Of a DNA stretch of 64,000 bases, positions 1-8,267 are shown in pieces. This stretch comes from DASQPR01 sp035713725. GTDB lineage: Bacteria > Actinomycetota > Actinomycetes > Mycobacteriales > Micromonosporaceae. Each line of letters begins with the position of its first letter. The stretch's first letter is position 1. Made by a program: the position numbers and the translations under genes. The stretch spans positions 4,797 through 68,796 of the forward strand of contig DASTMZ010000200.1 of NCBI GenBank assembly GCA_035713725.1, written 5' to 3'. Below the pieces are notes generated by a model that saw only the letters and a list, made by a program, of their open reading frames with translations, ran no database searches and was not told the DNA's origin.

Positions 1-519
1 CCGCACACGCTGACCTCCGGTCTGGTTGCACAGGGCGTACCGAGCGGGGTCGCTCAGCAGGTGGGCAACCTGCCGCCGGTCGGCAGCCTCTTCGCCGCGT
101 TCCTCGGCTTCAACCCGCTGCGCGAACTGCTCGGTCCGTCGGGGGTGCTAAACCAACTGCCGGCCGCTAACGCCGCGAACCTGACCGGCAAGTCGTTCTT
201 CCCGCACCTGATCTCCGGCCCGTTCCACCACGGCCTCATCGTGGTGTTCATCGCCGCGGCGATCATGATGCTCGTCGGCGCGGCGGCATCGCTGATCCAG
301 ACCAAGCCGGTCACCGCGACGCCGGGGCCATTGTCGGCCACCTCGGGCGGTGCCGCGTCCAAGCCGGAAACCACGGGTACGGCGACGGTGCCGGCGACGT
401 CGACGGTCGGCACCGCGGCAACCGGCGGTTCCGCAGCGGCCGGTGTCGCGGCCAGCGACGCGTCGGCGAACGGGCATGTCGCCACCGACGCGGCGAGCAG
501 CCGGGTGGCCGGCCAATGA
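1..519 (+). CDS. MFS drug efflux transporter, DHA2 family (C-terminal part)
   Basis: The reading frame is open from base 1, so the gene is cut by the window edge; 172 C-terminal residues are visible. They contain a hydrophobic helix at about 81-100 (bases 235-300), preceded by a periplasmic-loop-like stretch, and end in a long Ala/Thr/Ser/Gly tail. This matches the last helix and tail of 14-helix DHA2 (EmrB/QacA) proton antiporters that export drugs across the cytoplasmic membrane. The stop overlaps the start of a MarR gene by four bases (ATGA), a usual pump/regulator pairing. Family assignment is inferred from tail layout and neighbour, since the signature motifs lie outside the window. Confidence 0.7.
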   Translation, partial: PHTLTSGLVAQGVPSGVAQQVGNLPPVGSLFAAFLGFNPLRELLGPSGVLNQLPAANAANLTGKSFFPHLISGPFHHGLIVVFIAAAIMMLVGAAASLIQTKPVTATPGPLSATSGGAASKPETTGTATVPATSTVGTAATGGSAAAGVAASDASANGHVATDAASSRVAGQ

Positions 520-989
520 ACCGATCCAGCACGCTCGACGGCGGTGCGAGCATCACCCTGCCAGACGATGATCTCGCCGGTCGGCTCTACTTCTCGATTG
601 CGCGGCTCGTCCGGATGCTGCGCCGAGGGGCGCCAGTCGCGCTGAGTCTTGGCTCCATCACAGCGCTCGGCACGGTTGTGAACGAAGGCCCGATCCGCGT
701 CGGTGATCTCGCCGCCTTGGAGGGCGTACGAGCGCCGACCATGACGCGGATCGTCGACGGACTCGTCGCGGACGGGTACGCCGAGCGGGTGCCGGATCCG
801 GCCGACGGTCGGGCGTGCCTGGTGCGGGCCACACCGGCCGGCGCCGACATGCTCGCCGGCGCACGGAGCGCTCGGGCTCGGGTGCTCGCGGACAGCCTCG
901 CGCGGCTGTCGCCGCGGCAACGCGCCTCGATCGGTGCTGCGCTGCCGGCGATCGAGGCGCTGTTCGGCGAGGATTCCACGGCGTCCTGA
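516..989 (+). CDS. MarR-family transcriptional regulator
   Basis: This is a 157-residue protein of normal MarR length. The winged helix-turn-helix spans about residues 65-112 (GDLAALEGVRAPTMTRIVDGL, then the wing with DPADGRACLVRATPAG). MarR proteins are dimeric repressors released by small aromatic or drug ligands. Its ATG overlaps the TGA of the upstream efflux pump, so the two are translated together and the regulator probably controls that pump. The real promoter of the pair is outside the window, so autoregulation cannot be checked here. Confidence 0.88.
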   Translation: MNRSSTLDGGASITLPDDDLAGRLYFSIARLVRMLRRGAPVALSLGSITALGTVVNEGPIRVGDLAALEGVRAPTMTRIVDGLVADGYAERVPDPADGRACLVRATPAGADMLAGARSARARVLADSLARLSPRQRASIGAALPAIEALFGEDSTAS

Positions 990-1027
990 GCCGTTTTGGC
1001 ATCTCGCCCGACGTTCGTCGGTCGCGT

Positions 1028-1053
1028 GGAACCTTTCGCGACGCCGCAACGTT
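1028..1053 (+). promoter_or_regulatory. ECF sigma-type promoter of the sigma factor gene
   Basis: GGAACC (1028-1033) and CGTT (1050-1053) are separated by 16 bases. This is the classical -35/-10 arrangement of group 4 (ECF) sigma factors in actinomycetes (GGAAC-N16/17-GTT). It ends 25 bases before the GTG of the sigma gene, so it very probably drives autoregulation. The pairing of site and gene is seen directly; recognition by this sigma factor is inferred. Confidence 0.72.
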
Positions 1054-1078
1054 CTAATCCTCGGGCGAGGGAGGCGGC

Positions 1079-1603
1079 GTGGGCGACGACGAGTTCGCGG
1101 CGTTCGTTCGCGGCGCGCAGCGACGCCTCGTGCGCTACGCCGACATGCTCTGCGGCGACCGTGGTCGGGCCGAGGATCTCGTCCAGCACGCATTTCTGAA
1201 GACATATCTCGCCTGGCGCCGGGTGGCGTCCGGCAACCCCGAGGCGTACGCCCGCGCGGTGGTCAGTCACGCGTACATCGACTGGTGGCGGCGGAAGTCG
1301 TGGCGGGAGACCCCGTCCGGCGAGCTGCCCGAGCCGGCAACGCCGCACGTCGACCACGCGGACACGCTCGCCCGCCGCGACGTCGTGATGCGGGCGCTTT
1401 CCCAGCTGAATCGCCGCGAGCGGGCCATGGTGTCGCTGCGCCATCTCTACGGTCTGTCCGAAGCGGAGGTGGCACGCGAGCTCGCGTGCCCGATCGGCAC
1501 CGTGAAGAGCGGCACCGCACGTGCGCTTGCCAAGCTCCGCGCAGATCCGTTGCTGCGCGCCGAACACGCGATCCTTGCCGATGAACCGGAGCCAACACGA
1601 TGA
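1079..1603 (+). CDS. SigE-family RNA polymerase sigma factor (ECF type)
   Basis: The 174-residue protein has sigma region 2 at about 5-75 (CGDRGRAEDLVQHAF, the -10-melting helix with paired tryptophans near 65) and region 4 at about 105-160 (a helix-turn-helix LSEAEVARELACPIGTVKSG). Length and domain order fit the SigE family of ECF factors. The GTG start is preceded by GAGGGAGG at 1067-1074, and an ECF-type promoter lies at 1028-1053. The next gene overlaps its stop and encodes a one-helix membrane protein, as expected for a sigma/partner pair. No zinc anti-sigma motif is visible in that partner. Confidence 0.9.
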   Translation: MGDDEFAAFVRGAQRRLVRYADMLCGDRGRAEDLVQHAFLKTYLAWRRVASGNPEAYARAVVSHAYIDWWRRKSWRETPSGELPEPATPHVDHADTLARRDVVMRALSQLNRRERAMVSLRHLYGLSEAEVARELACPIGTVKSGTARALAKLRADPLLRAEHAILADEPEPTR

Positions 1604-2268
1604 TCGATCTCGACTACGCCGACCCGGCGGCGCCCGCCATCGCACCGGAACACGTCGTGTCCATCGGCCGCCGTGTGCGCCGCCGTCGTCGCATACTCGG
1701 CGGCGGCTCGATGGCGTTGGTGGTCGCCGCGATCGCGTGGACCGCCACCGTGATGCTTCCGCAGGCCGGCTCCGCGCCACCGGCGACCTTCGATCCGGCG
1801 CCGGGCAAGCATCGGGCGTCTGACCCGGTCGTCATCGTGGGTACGCCGATCGCCGGATGGCATGCGTTTGTGTTCCAGGCGACCGATGGCAGTCTGTGCA
1901 CCGGATCGGCAGCGTTTAGCGGACCGGACCGCGGCTTCACGTCCTACGGATGCATCGGGTCGGTGGACCCGCCGGTCGTCCCGCCCGGCGTCTGGGTGCA
2001 ACGGCCGGAGTTCGAGGGCTCTCCGACGGTGAGTGGATACGTCCTCGCCATCGGCCTGGTACGCGGGCCGGCGAAGACGGTCACGTTGACCTTCCTCGGC
2101 CGGCCGGCAACCGCCCCCGTGGTGCCGGTGCCCGAACCCGGCTGGGAGGGACTCGGCGCTTACTGCATGTGGCTGCCGACCAACGGCGCCACCACCTATG
2201 GCACGGCGAACGTGACCGACGTCCAGGCGTTGGACGCCAACGGGTACGTCGTGACGTCGCTGCCGTAG
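1600..2268 (+). CDS. hypothetical membrane-anchored protein, sigma factor partner
   Basis: The family is not recognised. The 222 residues begin with a short basic cytoplasmic segment (residues 1-32, with a run of arginines), one membrane helix at about 33-50, and an extracytoplasmic domain of about 165 residues with three cysteines. Its ATG overlaps the stop of the sigma gene (ATGA), so the two are co-translated. Topology and position suggest a sensor or anti-sigma protein for the adjacent sigma factor, but there is no HxxxCxxC zinc anti-sigma motif, so that role is only an inference. The gene ends just before a strong hairpin terminator. Confidence 0.65.
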   Translation: MIDLDYADPAAPAIAPEHVVSIGRRVRRRRRILGGGSMALVVAAIAWTATVMLPQAGSAPPATFDPAPGKHRASDPVVIVGTPIAGWHAFVFQATDGSLCTGSAAFSGPDRGFTSYGCIGSVDPPVVPPGVWVQRPEFEGSPTVSGYVLAIGLVRGPAKTVTLTFLGRPATAPVVPVPEPGWEGLGAYCMWLPTNGATTYGTANVTDVQALDANGYVVTSLP

Positions 2269-2284
2269 TGATTAGTGGTCTCGT

Positions 2285-2328
2285 CGAACACAGCTATCGG
2301 GCCGCCCGCGGCCCGATAGCTGTGTTCG
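2285..2328. terminator. bidirectional hairpin terminator
   Basis: A perfect 20-base-pair stem (2285-2304 with 2309-2328) closes a 4-base loop. It lies between the convergent ends of the sigma operon (+) and the EF-G-like gene (-), the place expected for a shared terminator. No long U tract follows, which is common in high-GC actinomycetes. Confidence 0.85.
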
Positions 2329-2336
2329 GGCATCGG

Positions 2337-4517
2337 TCAGCCGCGGGATGCGGCGTGCTCCTTGCGGACCTGGTCGGCTAGGTTGCTCGGCATCGGGTCA
2401 TGGCGTACGAACGACCGGGTGAACGTACCCGTGCCGGACGTCATCGACCGCAACTCCACCGCGTAGCGCACCAGTTCGGTCGCCGGCACCTCGGCGTGCA
2501 CGATGGACCGCTCGGCGGCGTCGGGCTCCGCATCGGTGCCGAGCACGCGGCCGCGGCGGGTGGACAGATCCGAGAGCACACTGCCGACGAATTGGTCGGG
2601 TACGTGGATCGCCACCTGGTCGATCGGCTCCAACAGGTTCACCGTCGTCTTGTCCGCGGCGTCCTTGAGCGCGAGCGAGCCCGCGGTCTGGAACGCGGCG
2701 TCCGACGAGTCCACCGAGTGCGCCTTGCCGTCGAACAGCGTCACGCGCAGGTCGACTACCGGGAAACCGGCGACGAGGCCGTGCTCCATCTGCGAGCGGA
2801 CGCCCTTCTCCACGCTCGGGATGAAGTTGTGCGGCACGGCGCCGCCGACGACCTTGTCGACGAACTCGAATCCGGTACCGCGCGGCAGCGGCTCCACCTC
2901 GATGTCGCACACGGCGTACTGGCCGTGGCCACCGGACTGCTTCACGTGTCGGCCGTGGCCCTTCGCGGTGCCGCCGAACGACTCGCGCAATGACACGCGT
3001 ACCGGCTCGGTGTCGAGCTCGACCCCGCCGGACCGCAACCGTTCCAGCACCACGTCGGCGTGCGCCTCGCCCATGCACCAGAGCACGAGCTGGTGAGTCT
3101 CGGGATTGCGTTCCAACCGCATCGTCGGATCGCCCGCGACCAGACGCGAGAGGTTCTTCGCCATGGCGTCCTCGTCGGAGCGGGTCTTCGCGACAATCGC
3201 GACCGGCAGCAGCGGCTCCGGCATGTTCCACGGCGCGACGAGCAACGGCGCGGACTTCGACGAGATCGTGTCGCCGGTCTCCGCGGTCGTCGACTTCGTG
3301 ATCGCGCAGATGTCGCCGGCCACGCACACCTGCACCTCGCGCAGTTGCGCGCCGAGCGGCGAGTAGATGTGCGAGATGCGCTCGTCGCCGTCGTGGTCCG
3401 CGTGACCGCGCGCGGCCATGCCGTGCCCGGCGATGTGCGCGGCGGTGTCCGGCTTCAGCGTGCCGGAGAACACTCGGATCAGCGAGACGCGGCCAACGTA
3501 CGGGTCGATCGTGGTCTTGACGACCTCCGCGACGAGCGGACCGTTCGGGTCGCAGGACAGCGGCGCGGTGGGCGACCCGTCCAGCGCGGTGACGGTCGGC
3601 AGCTCGTGCTCGCCAGGCGTCGGGAACGCTCGCGTCAGCACCTCGAGCAACGCGTCGAGGCCGACGTTCGTGACCGCACAGACTGGTACGACCGGATAGA
3701 ACGAACCGAGCGCGACCGCCTTCTCCAGGTCCTCGATGATGGTGTCGGTGGAGATCTCCTCGCCTTCGAGGTAGCGCTCCATGAGCGTCTCGTCCTCGCT
3801 CTCCGCGATGATCCCTTCGAGCAGGTCGCCGCGGGAGCCGTCGATCGCCGTACGGTGCTCGGGATCCGGATCGCGCACCTGTGCCGGATGGCCGTCCGTG
3901 TAGTCGAACACGCGCTCCGTGATGAGCCCGATCAGGCCGGCCACCGTCTCGCCGTCGTCGGCGAGCAGCGGAAGGTAGAGCGGCAGCACGTTGTCGCCGA
4001 ACGCGGACTTGCATTGGGTCAGCGTGTCGTCGAAGTTGGCTCGCGGATGGTCGAGGCGGGTGACGGCGACGGCGCGAGGCATGCCGACCGCGGCGCACTC
4101 CTCCCACAGCGACACGGTCGCCGCGTCGATGCCGTCGGCCGCGGAGACCACGAACAACACGCCGTCGGCGGCCCGTAGGCCGGCGCGCAGCTCGCCCACG
4201 AAATCGGCGTACCCGGGAGTGTCGAGAAGGTTGACCTTGACCGCCGGCGCATCGCCGACCGAATACATGAGCGGGGCACACGCGAGGCTCACCGAGCGCT
4301 GCTGGCGGACGGCGGCCGCGTCGTAGTCGGAGACCGTGGTCCCCTCGGTCACATCGCCGGCGCGGCTGATCGTGCCGGTCGCGGCTAGCAGCGCCTCGAC
4401 GAGAGTCGTCTTGCCGGCGCCCGAGTGCCCGACGAGCACCACGTTGCGTACCCTGCCGGGTTGATCCACCACCGGCGCGGGGCCGGTGACTCCCTTCTCC
4501 TGCGTCTTCTGCGCCAT
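2337..4517 (-). CDS. elongation factor G-like protein EF-G2
   Basis: The 726-residue protein has the EF-G domain layout. The G1 loop GHSGAGKTT is at about residue 30, DTPGYADF is the G3 motif, and TRLDH stands where canonical EF-G has NKxD. Domains II-V follow (for example GGHGQYAVCDIEVEPL). It resembles the actinobacterial FusA2/EF-G2 paralogue more than the housekeeping FusA, which normally sits beside tuf in the rps operon. EF-G2 function is unclear in the literature. The ATG at 4517 was chosen because GGAGGT sits at 4524-4529; the frame stays open upstream but without a ribosome-binding site. It is a monocistronic minus-strand gene. Confidence 0.9.
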   Translation of the reverse strand: MAQKTQEKGVTGPAPVVDQPGRVRNVVLVGHSGAGKTTLVEALLAATGTISRAGDVTEGTTVSDYDAAAVRQQRSVSLACAPLMYSVGDAPAVKVNLLDTPGYADFVGELRAGLRAADGVLFVVSAADGIDAATVSLWEECAAVGMPRAVAVTRLDHPRANFDDTLTQCKSAFGDNVLPLYLPLLADDGETVAGLIGLITERVFDYTDGHPAQVRDPDPEHRTAIDGSRGDLLEGIIAESEDETLMERYLEGEEISTDTIIEDLEKAVALGSFYPVVPVCAVTNVGLDALLEVLTRAFPTPGEHELPTVTALDGSPTAPLSCDPNGPLVAEVVKTTIDPYVGRVSLIRVFSGTLKPDTAAHIAGHGMAARGHADHDGDERISHIYSPLGAQLREVQVCVAGDICAITKSTTAETGDTISSKSAPLLVAPWNMPEPLLPVAIVAKTRSDEDAMAKNLSRLVAGDPTMRLERNPETHQLVLWCMGEAHADVVLERLRSGGVELDTEPVRVSLRESFGGTAKGHGRHVKQSGGHGQYAVCDIEVEPLPRGTGFEFVDKVVGGAVPHNFIPSVEKGVRSQMEHGLVAGFPVVDLRVTLFDGKAHSVDSSDAAFQTAGSLALKDAADKTTVNLLEPIDQVAIHVPDQFVGSVLSDLSTRRGRVLGTDAEPDAAERSIVHAEVPATELVRYAVELRSMTSGTGTFTRSFVRHDPMPSNLADQVRKEHAASRG

Positions 4518-4792
4518 CGACGCACCTCCACGAATCGTGGCCGCTGGCGCCCGAATCCGCGGGCGGTGGCAGCCTAGCGAGAGTCTTGGGACGATTACTG
4601 CTGATCCCACACCCGTGAGGCAGGCCACACAAGCCCGTCGGCGAATCTCCCGCCGGTTGACGGACACGTTCGCGCCACCGTGGCGTCACGCGATGGTCAT
4701 CGGGCCTTGCCGCGCCACAGTGTGCCGGGACCTGCCTGCTAGCCTGCCCATCCCAGCGGCCGCATCGGCCCGATCGGTAGGGTGGAGCGGCC

Positions 4793-5449
4793 ATGGCAAA
4801 GATCTTCAACGTCTCTGCACGAGCGGTGGTGGCCCGAATCTGCGATCCACCGGCGCGGGCGTTGTTGCGGGCCGGGGTCTCGCCGGACGCGGTCACCGTG
4901 GTCGGCACGCTCGGCGTCCTGGCCGGTGCCGCGCTCTTCGCGGTCACTGGCGACTACCTGGCCGGTACGATCATCGTGACGCTCAGCGCCTTCACCGACC
5001 TGATCGACGGCGCGATGGCACGCGCTCGCGGCCGGTCCGGCAAGTTCGGGGCGCTGCTCGACTCGACATGCGACCGGATAGCGGACGGTGCGGTCTTCGG
5101 CGCGGTGGCCTATTGGCTCGGCGCCCACGGCCGGCAGTGGGGCGCCGCGGCCGCGCTGGTCAGCCTGGTGGCCGGGCAGGTCGTCTCGTACGTGAAGGCC
5201 CGCGCGGACAGCCTCGGCATGGACGCGAATGTCGGCCTGATCGAGCGCGCCGAGCGGCTGATCCTGCTCGGCATCGGCGGCCTGCTTTCCGCGTTCGGCG
5301 TGAAATACGGCCTCGATGTGCTCCTCAGCATCCTCGCCGTATTGTCGATCGTGACGGTCGCGCAGCGGCTCGTCGCCGCCTACCGTCAGGACCGAGCGGC
5401 GCATCCAGTGCCGCCGCCGGAGCGCCCGGCCAAGGTCGATGTCCCGTGA
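4793..5449 (+). CDS. pgsA: CDP-alcohol phosphatidyltransferase, probably phosphatidylinositol phosphate synthase
   Basis: The 218-residue integral membrane enzyme carries the full CDP-alcohol transferase signature: D69xxD72G73xxA76R77, then G86xxxD90xxxD94, whose aspartates bind the metal and CDP-diacylglycerol. About six membrane helices are predicted. In actinomycetes the homologue directly upstream of patA and pimA joins CDP-diacylglycerol with inositol 1-phosphate, so that role is favoured over phosphatidylglycerophosphate synthesis. TAGGGT at 4778-4783 could be a -10 very close to the ATG, with GGAG at 4784-4787 as a short-spaced ribosome-binding site. Confidence 0.9.
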   Translation: MAKIFNVSARAVVARICDPPARALLRAGVSPDAVTVVGTLGVLAGAALFAVTGDYLAGTIIVTLSAFTDLIDGAMARARGRSGKFGALLDSTCDRIADGAVFGAVAYWLGAHGRQWGAAAALVSLVAGQVVSYVKARADSLGMDANVGLIERAERLILLGIGGLLSAFGVKYGLDVLLSILAVLSIVTVAQRLVAAYRQDRAAHPVPPPERPAKVDVP

Positions 5450-5491
5450 GCGAGCGTCAGCGAGCGAACCAGGAACACAGCGCGCTTGTGC

Positions 5492-5529
5492 CTCATGCGC
5501 GCTCGGAGCGTAGCGAGGGCGCGCATGAG
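5492..5529. repeat. intergenic inverted repeat upstream of patA
   Basis: Arms of 11 bases (5492-5502 and 5519-5529) are perfect inverted copies with a 16-base loop. The surrounding bases 5448-5535 are rich in GAGCG/GCGAG words. The element fills the space between pgsA and patA and ends just before the patA start. It looks like one of the short palindromic intergenic repeats scattered in some actinomycete genomes; no second copy was noticed in this window. Confidence 0.6.
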
Positions 5530-5538
5530 CGAGGTGGC

Positions 5539-6549
5539 GTGAACGCCAAGGATCGGTGCCTCGACTGGGCATACGCCGCCGCGTGGCGGTTGATCCGCGT
5601 CATGCCGGAACGAGCCGCCGCCGCTGTGTTCCGGATGGCCGCCGACGCAGTGTCGCGGCGCAACGGCAAGGGCGTCACGCGACTCGCGGCCAACCTGCGC
5701 GTAGTAGTCGGGCCGTCGATGCCGGACGAGGAGTTCGCCCTACTGGTACGCGATGCGATGCGTTCGTACGCCCGCTACTGGCTCGAGGCGTTCCGGCTGC
5801 CGTCGCTGAACCAGCAGCAGCGCATCGACAAGTTCGGCTTTGTCGGCACCGAGACCCTGCGCGCGAACGCTGTGCCGGGCCGCGGCAGCATCCTCGTGCT
5901 GCCGCACTCCGGAAACTGGGACGCGGCGGGCGCGTTTGTCACCGCGAACGGGATGGCGCTGACCACGGTCGCGGAGCGGCTCAAGCCGGAGGTGCTCTAC
6001 CAGCGGTTCGTGGACTACCGTGCCACCCTCGGCATGGAGATCGTGCCGCTGACCGGCGGCGACCGCGCGACACTCGACCTTCTCGCGGAGCGGCTGCGGG
6101 CCGGTGCCGTCGTCCCGTTGCTCGCCGACCGCGATCTGTCCGCTCGCGGCGTCCGGGTCACGTTCTTCGGCCACCAGACAAAGATGCCGGCCGGACCGGC
6201 GATCCTCGCGTTGCGTACCGGTGCGCCGATCTACGTGGTGCACAACTGGTACGAGCCACAACGCCCGGAAGGATTGCTGTCGCACGAGATCGTGCTCACC
6301 GACACCAGCGGTACGTTCGGCGACCGGGTGCGCCGGCTGACTCAGCTGCTGGCCGACGAGTTGGCCCTCGGCATCGCGCGCCACCCGGCGGACTGGCACA
6401 TGCTCGGCAAGATGTTCATCGATGACGACGCGGAGGCCACGCCGACGGGACAAGCGAGCGCCGCGCCAGCGGTGGCGGGTACGCCGACCGAACGGGCCGA
6501 CGACACGCAGCCGGCCGCGTCGACCGTCGCGTCGCCCGGGTCGGGTTGA
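5539..6549 (+). CDS. patA: phosphatidylinositol mannoside acyltransferase (LPLAT family)
   Basis: The 336-residue protein belongs to the lysophospholipid acyltransferase (HtrB/LpxL-like) family. The catalytic HX4D motif is HSGNWD at about residue 124. Lying between pgsA and pimA as in mycobacteria and Streptomyces, it should move a palmitoyl group from acyl-CoA to the 6-position of the mannose of PIM at the inner membrane face. GTG at 5539 follows a weak GAGCGAGG and begins the conserved N-terminus; the open frame continues far upstream through pgsA but that part is a shadow. The last 40 residues are an Ala/Thr/Pro-rich tail. Confidence 0.88.
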   Translation: MNAKDRCLDWAYAAAWRLIRVMPERAAAAVFRMAADAVSRRNGKGVTRLAANLRVVVGPSMPDEEFALLVRDAMRSYARYWLEAFRLPSLNQQQRIDKFGFVGTETLRANAVPGRGSILVLPHSGNWDAAGAFVTANGMALTTVAERLKPEVLYQRFVDYRATLGMEIVPLTGGDRATLDLLAERLRAGAVVPLLADRDLSARGVRVTFFGHQTKMPAGPAILALRTGAPIYVVHNWYEPQRPEGLLSHEIVLTDTSGTFGDRVRRLTQLLADELALGIARHPADWHMLGKMFIDDDAEATPTGQASAAPAVAGTPTERADDTQPAASTVASPGSG

Positions 6550-6553
6550 CCTG

Positions 6554-7714
6554 ATGCGGATCGGGATCGTCTCGCCCTACTCGCTGGACACCCCCGGCGG
6601 TGTGCAGAACCACGTGCACGACCTCGCCGAAACGCTGATCAGCCTCGGCCACTATGTGAACGTGCTGGCGCCCGCGGCGGAGGAGGACGAGCTGCCGCGC
6701 TACGTGACCCCGGCCGGTCGCGCGGTGCCGGTGCGCTACAACGGATCGGTCGCCCGCTTGTCGTTCGGGCCGATCTCCGCGACCCGGGTGCGCCGATGGA
6801 TTACCACCGGTCGGTTCGACGTACTGCACGTGCACGAACCGATCACACCGAGCTTGTCGATGCTCGCGGTGCTGTCCGCGCAGGGACCGGTGGTGGCCAC
6901 GTTCCATACCGCGATGACGCGCTCCCGCACGATGGCCGCCGCGCAGGGCCTGTTGCAGATCGTGCTGGAGAAGATCACCGCGCGGATCGCGGTCAGCGCG
7001 CTGGCCCGACGGGTACAGGTCGAGCACCTCGGCGGCGGCGCGTGGGAGATCCCCAACGGCGTCTCGGTCGAGCGCTTCGCCACCGCCGAACCGCTGCCTG
7101 GCTGGCCGGGATCCGCGCCAGAGGCCGGCGGTGGCGCGATCGGCTTCCTCGGCCGCTTCACCGAGGAACGCAAGGGATTCCCGATCCTCGCCGAGGCGTA
7201 CGCCAAGCTGGCCGAGACGCGGCCGGGTCTGCGCCTGCTCGTCGCCGGTCCCGGCGACCCGGACGAGCTCTTCGCCGCGCTGCCCGAATCGGTGCATGAC
7301 CGGGTCACGTACCTCGGCAAGGTGTCCGAGACGAAGAAGGCGCGCATGCTGCGCAGCGTCGACGTCTACGTGGCGCCGAACACCGGCGGTGAGTCGTTCG
7401 GCATGATCCTCACCGAGGCGCTCGCGGCCGGTGCCCCGATCGTGGCGAGCGACATTGTCGCGTTCCGGCGAGTGCTGGACGACGGGCGGGCCGGCGTGCT
7501 GTTCCCGGTCGGCGATACCAGCGCCCTCGCGGCGGTGCTCGGCGACCTCCTCGACAGTCCGGAGCAACGCGCGGCATATCGCGCCGCCGCCGAGGTGCTG
7601 GTCGCCGCGTACGACTGGCCGGTGGTCGCCCAGCGGGTGCTGGAGGTCTATGCGCTGGCCATCGAGGCCACCACGGGCGAGCCGGTGCACGTGGACGCGG
7701 CCACACCGATCTGA
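6554..7714 (+). CDS. pimA: GDP-mannose-dependent phosphatidylinositol mannosyltransferase
   Basis: The 386-residue GT4-fold glycosyltransferase starts with MRIGIVSPY and the glycine loop GGVQNHV near residue 16, both typical of PimA. The donor-binding E-x7-E motif appears in GESFGMILTEALAAG at about 278-292. PimA adds the first mannose from GDP-mannose to the 2-position of the inositol ring on the cytoplasmic side. It starts four bases after the patA stop, completing the pgsA-patA-pimA operon. The ATG at 6554 gives the standard length; an upstream open extension is ignored. Confidence 0.92.
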   Translation: MRIGIVSPYSLDTPGGVQNHVHDLAETLISLGHYVNVLAPAAEEDELPRYVTPAGRAVPVRYNGSVARLSFGPISATRVRRWITTGRFDVLHVHEPITPSLSMLAVLSAQGPVVATFHTAMTRSRTMAAAQGLLQIVLEKITARIAVSALARRVQVEHLGGGAWEIPNGVSVERFATAEPLPGWPGSAPEAGGGAIGFLGRFTEERKGFPILAEAYAKLAETRPGLRLLVAGPGDPDELFAALPESVHDRVTYLGKVSETKKARMLRSVDVYVAPNTGGESFGMILTEALAAGAPIVASDIVAFRRVLDDGRAGVLFPVGDTSALAAVLGDLLDSPEQRAAYRAAAEVLVAAYDWPVVAQRVLEVYALAIEATTGEPVHVDAATPI

Positions 7715-7738
7715 CCGGGCGCACTACCATCGACGGCC

Positions 7739-8230
7739 ATGTGGTGGATCGTCGGCGTGGTCGGGGTGGTCGTGGTCGTCGCGACGTACCTGACGTGGAT
7801 CGCCGGACGGGTCGACCGTACCCATGAGCGCGCCGCCGCGTCCGCGTCCGCGCTCGACTCAGCGCTGCTGCGCCGCGCTGTCGCCGCCCTAGACGCGGCC
7901 GCCGAGATGCGTCGACCGGATCTCGGCACGCTGGCGCGCACCGCGCTCGCTCGTGACGCCGGCACCGCCACCGACCGTGAGAGTGCGGAGAACGCGCTGA
8001 CCAAGGGGCTGCGCGATCTGCCGTACGGCATCGACGCACCCGAGATGGCGGGCATCGTGGCGGCAAGCAGGCGCGTGTCACTGGCCCGCCACATTCACAG
8101 CGATCTCGTCCGAGACGCGCTGGCGATGCGCCGGCGGCGGCTTGTCCGGCTGCTGCGATTCGGCCATCGCCACCCGGTGCCGCGCTATTTCGACATCGAG
8201 GATCCAATCCTCGGCCCGGTGTCCGCGTGA
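7739..8230 (+). CDS. hypothetical membrane-anchored protein downstream of pimA
   Basis: A 163-residue protein of unknown function. An N-terminal membrane helix (about residues 2-20, WWIVGVVGVVVVVATYLTW) is followed by a mostly helical, arginine-rich cytoplasmic domain containing RTHERAAASASALDSALLRRAV and a C-terminal RRRRLVRLLRFGHRHPVP stretch. Genes of this size and layout follow pimA in Streptomyces and related genomes, so it is probably the last gene of the PIM operon. It lies 24 bases after pimA. No catalytic motif is visible. Confidence 0.75.
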   Translation: MWWIVGVVGVVVVVATYLTWIAGRVDRTHERAAASASALDSALLRRAVAALDAAAEMRRPDLGTLARTALARDAGTATDRESAENALTKGLRDLPYGIDAPEMAGIVAASRRVSLARHIHSDLVRDALAMRRRRLVRLLRFGHRHPVPRYFDIEDPILGPVSA

Positions 8231-8267
8231 CGCAGCGCTGAATGGCTGCCGAGTCGTTGCGAGATCG

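Noticed and set aside
2398..4947. Open frame of 849 codons overlapping the EF-G-like gene in another frame
   Set aside because: Arginine-rich translation typical of a frame-shifted shadow; the EF-G frame has all GTPase motifs.
4486..5538. Upstream extension of the patA frame
   Set aside because: It crosses pgsA and the intergenic repeat, and the conserved acyltransferase N-terminus begins at GTG 5539.
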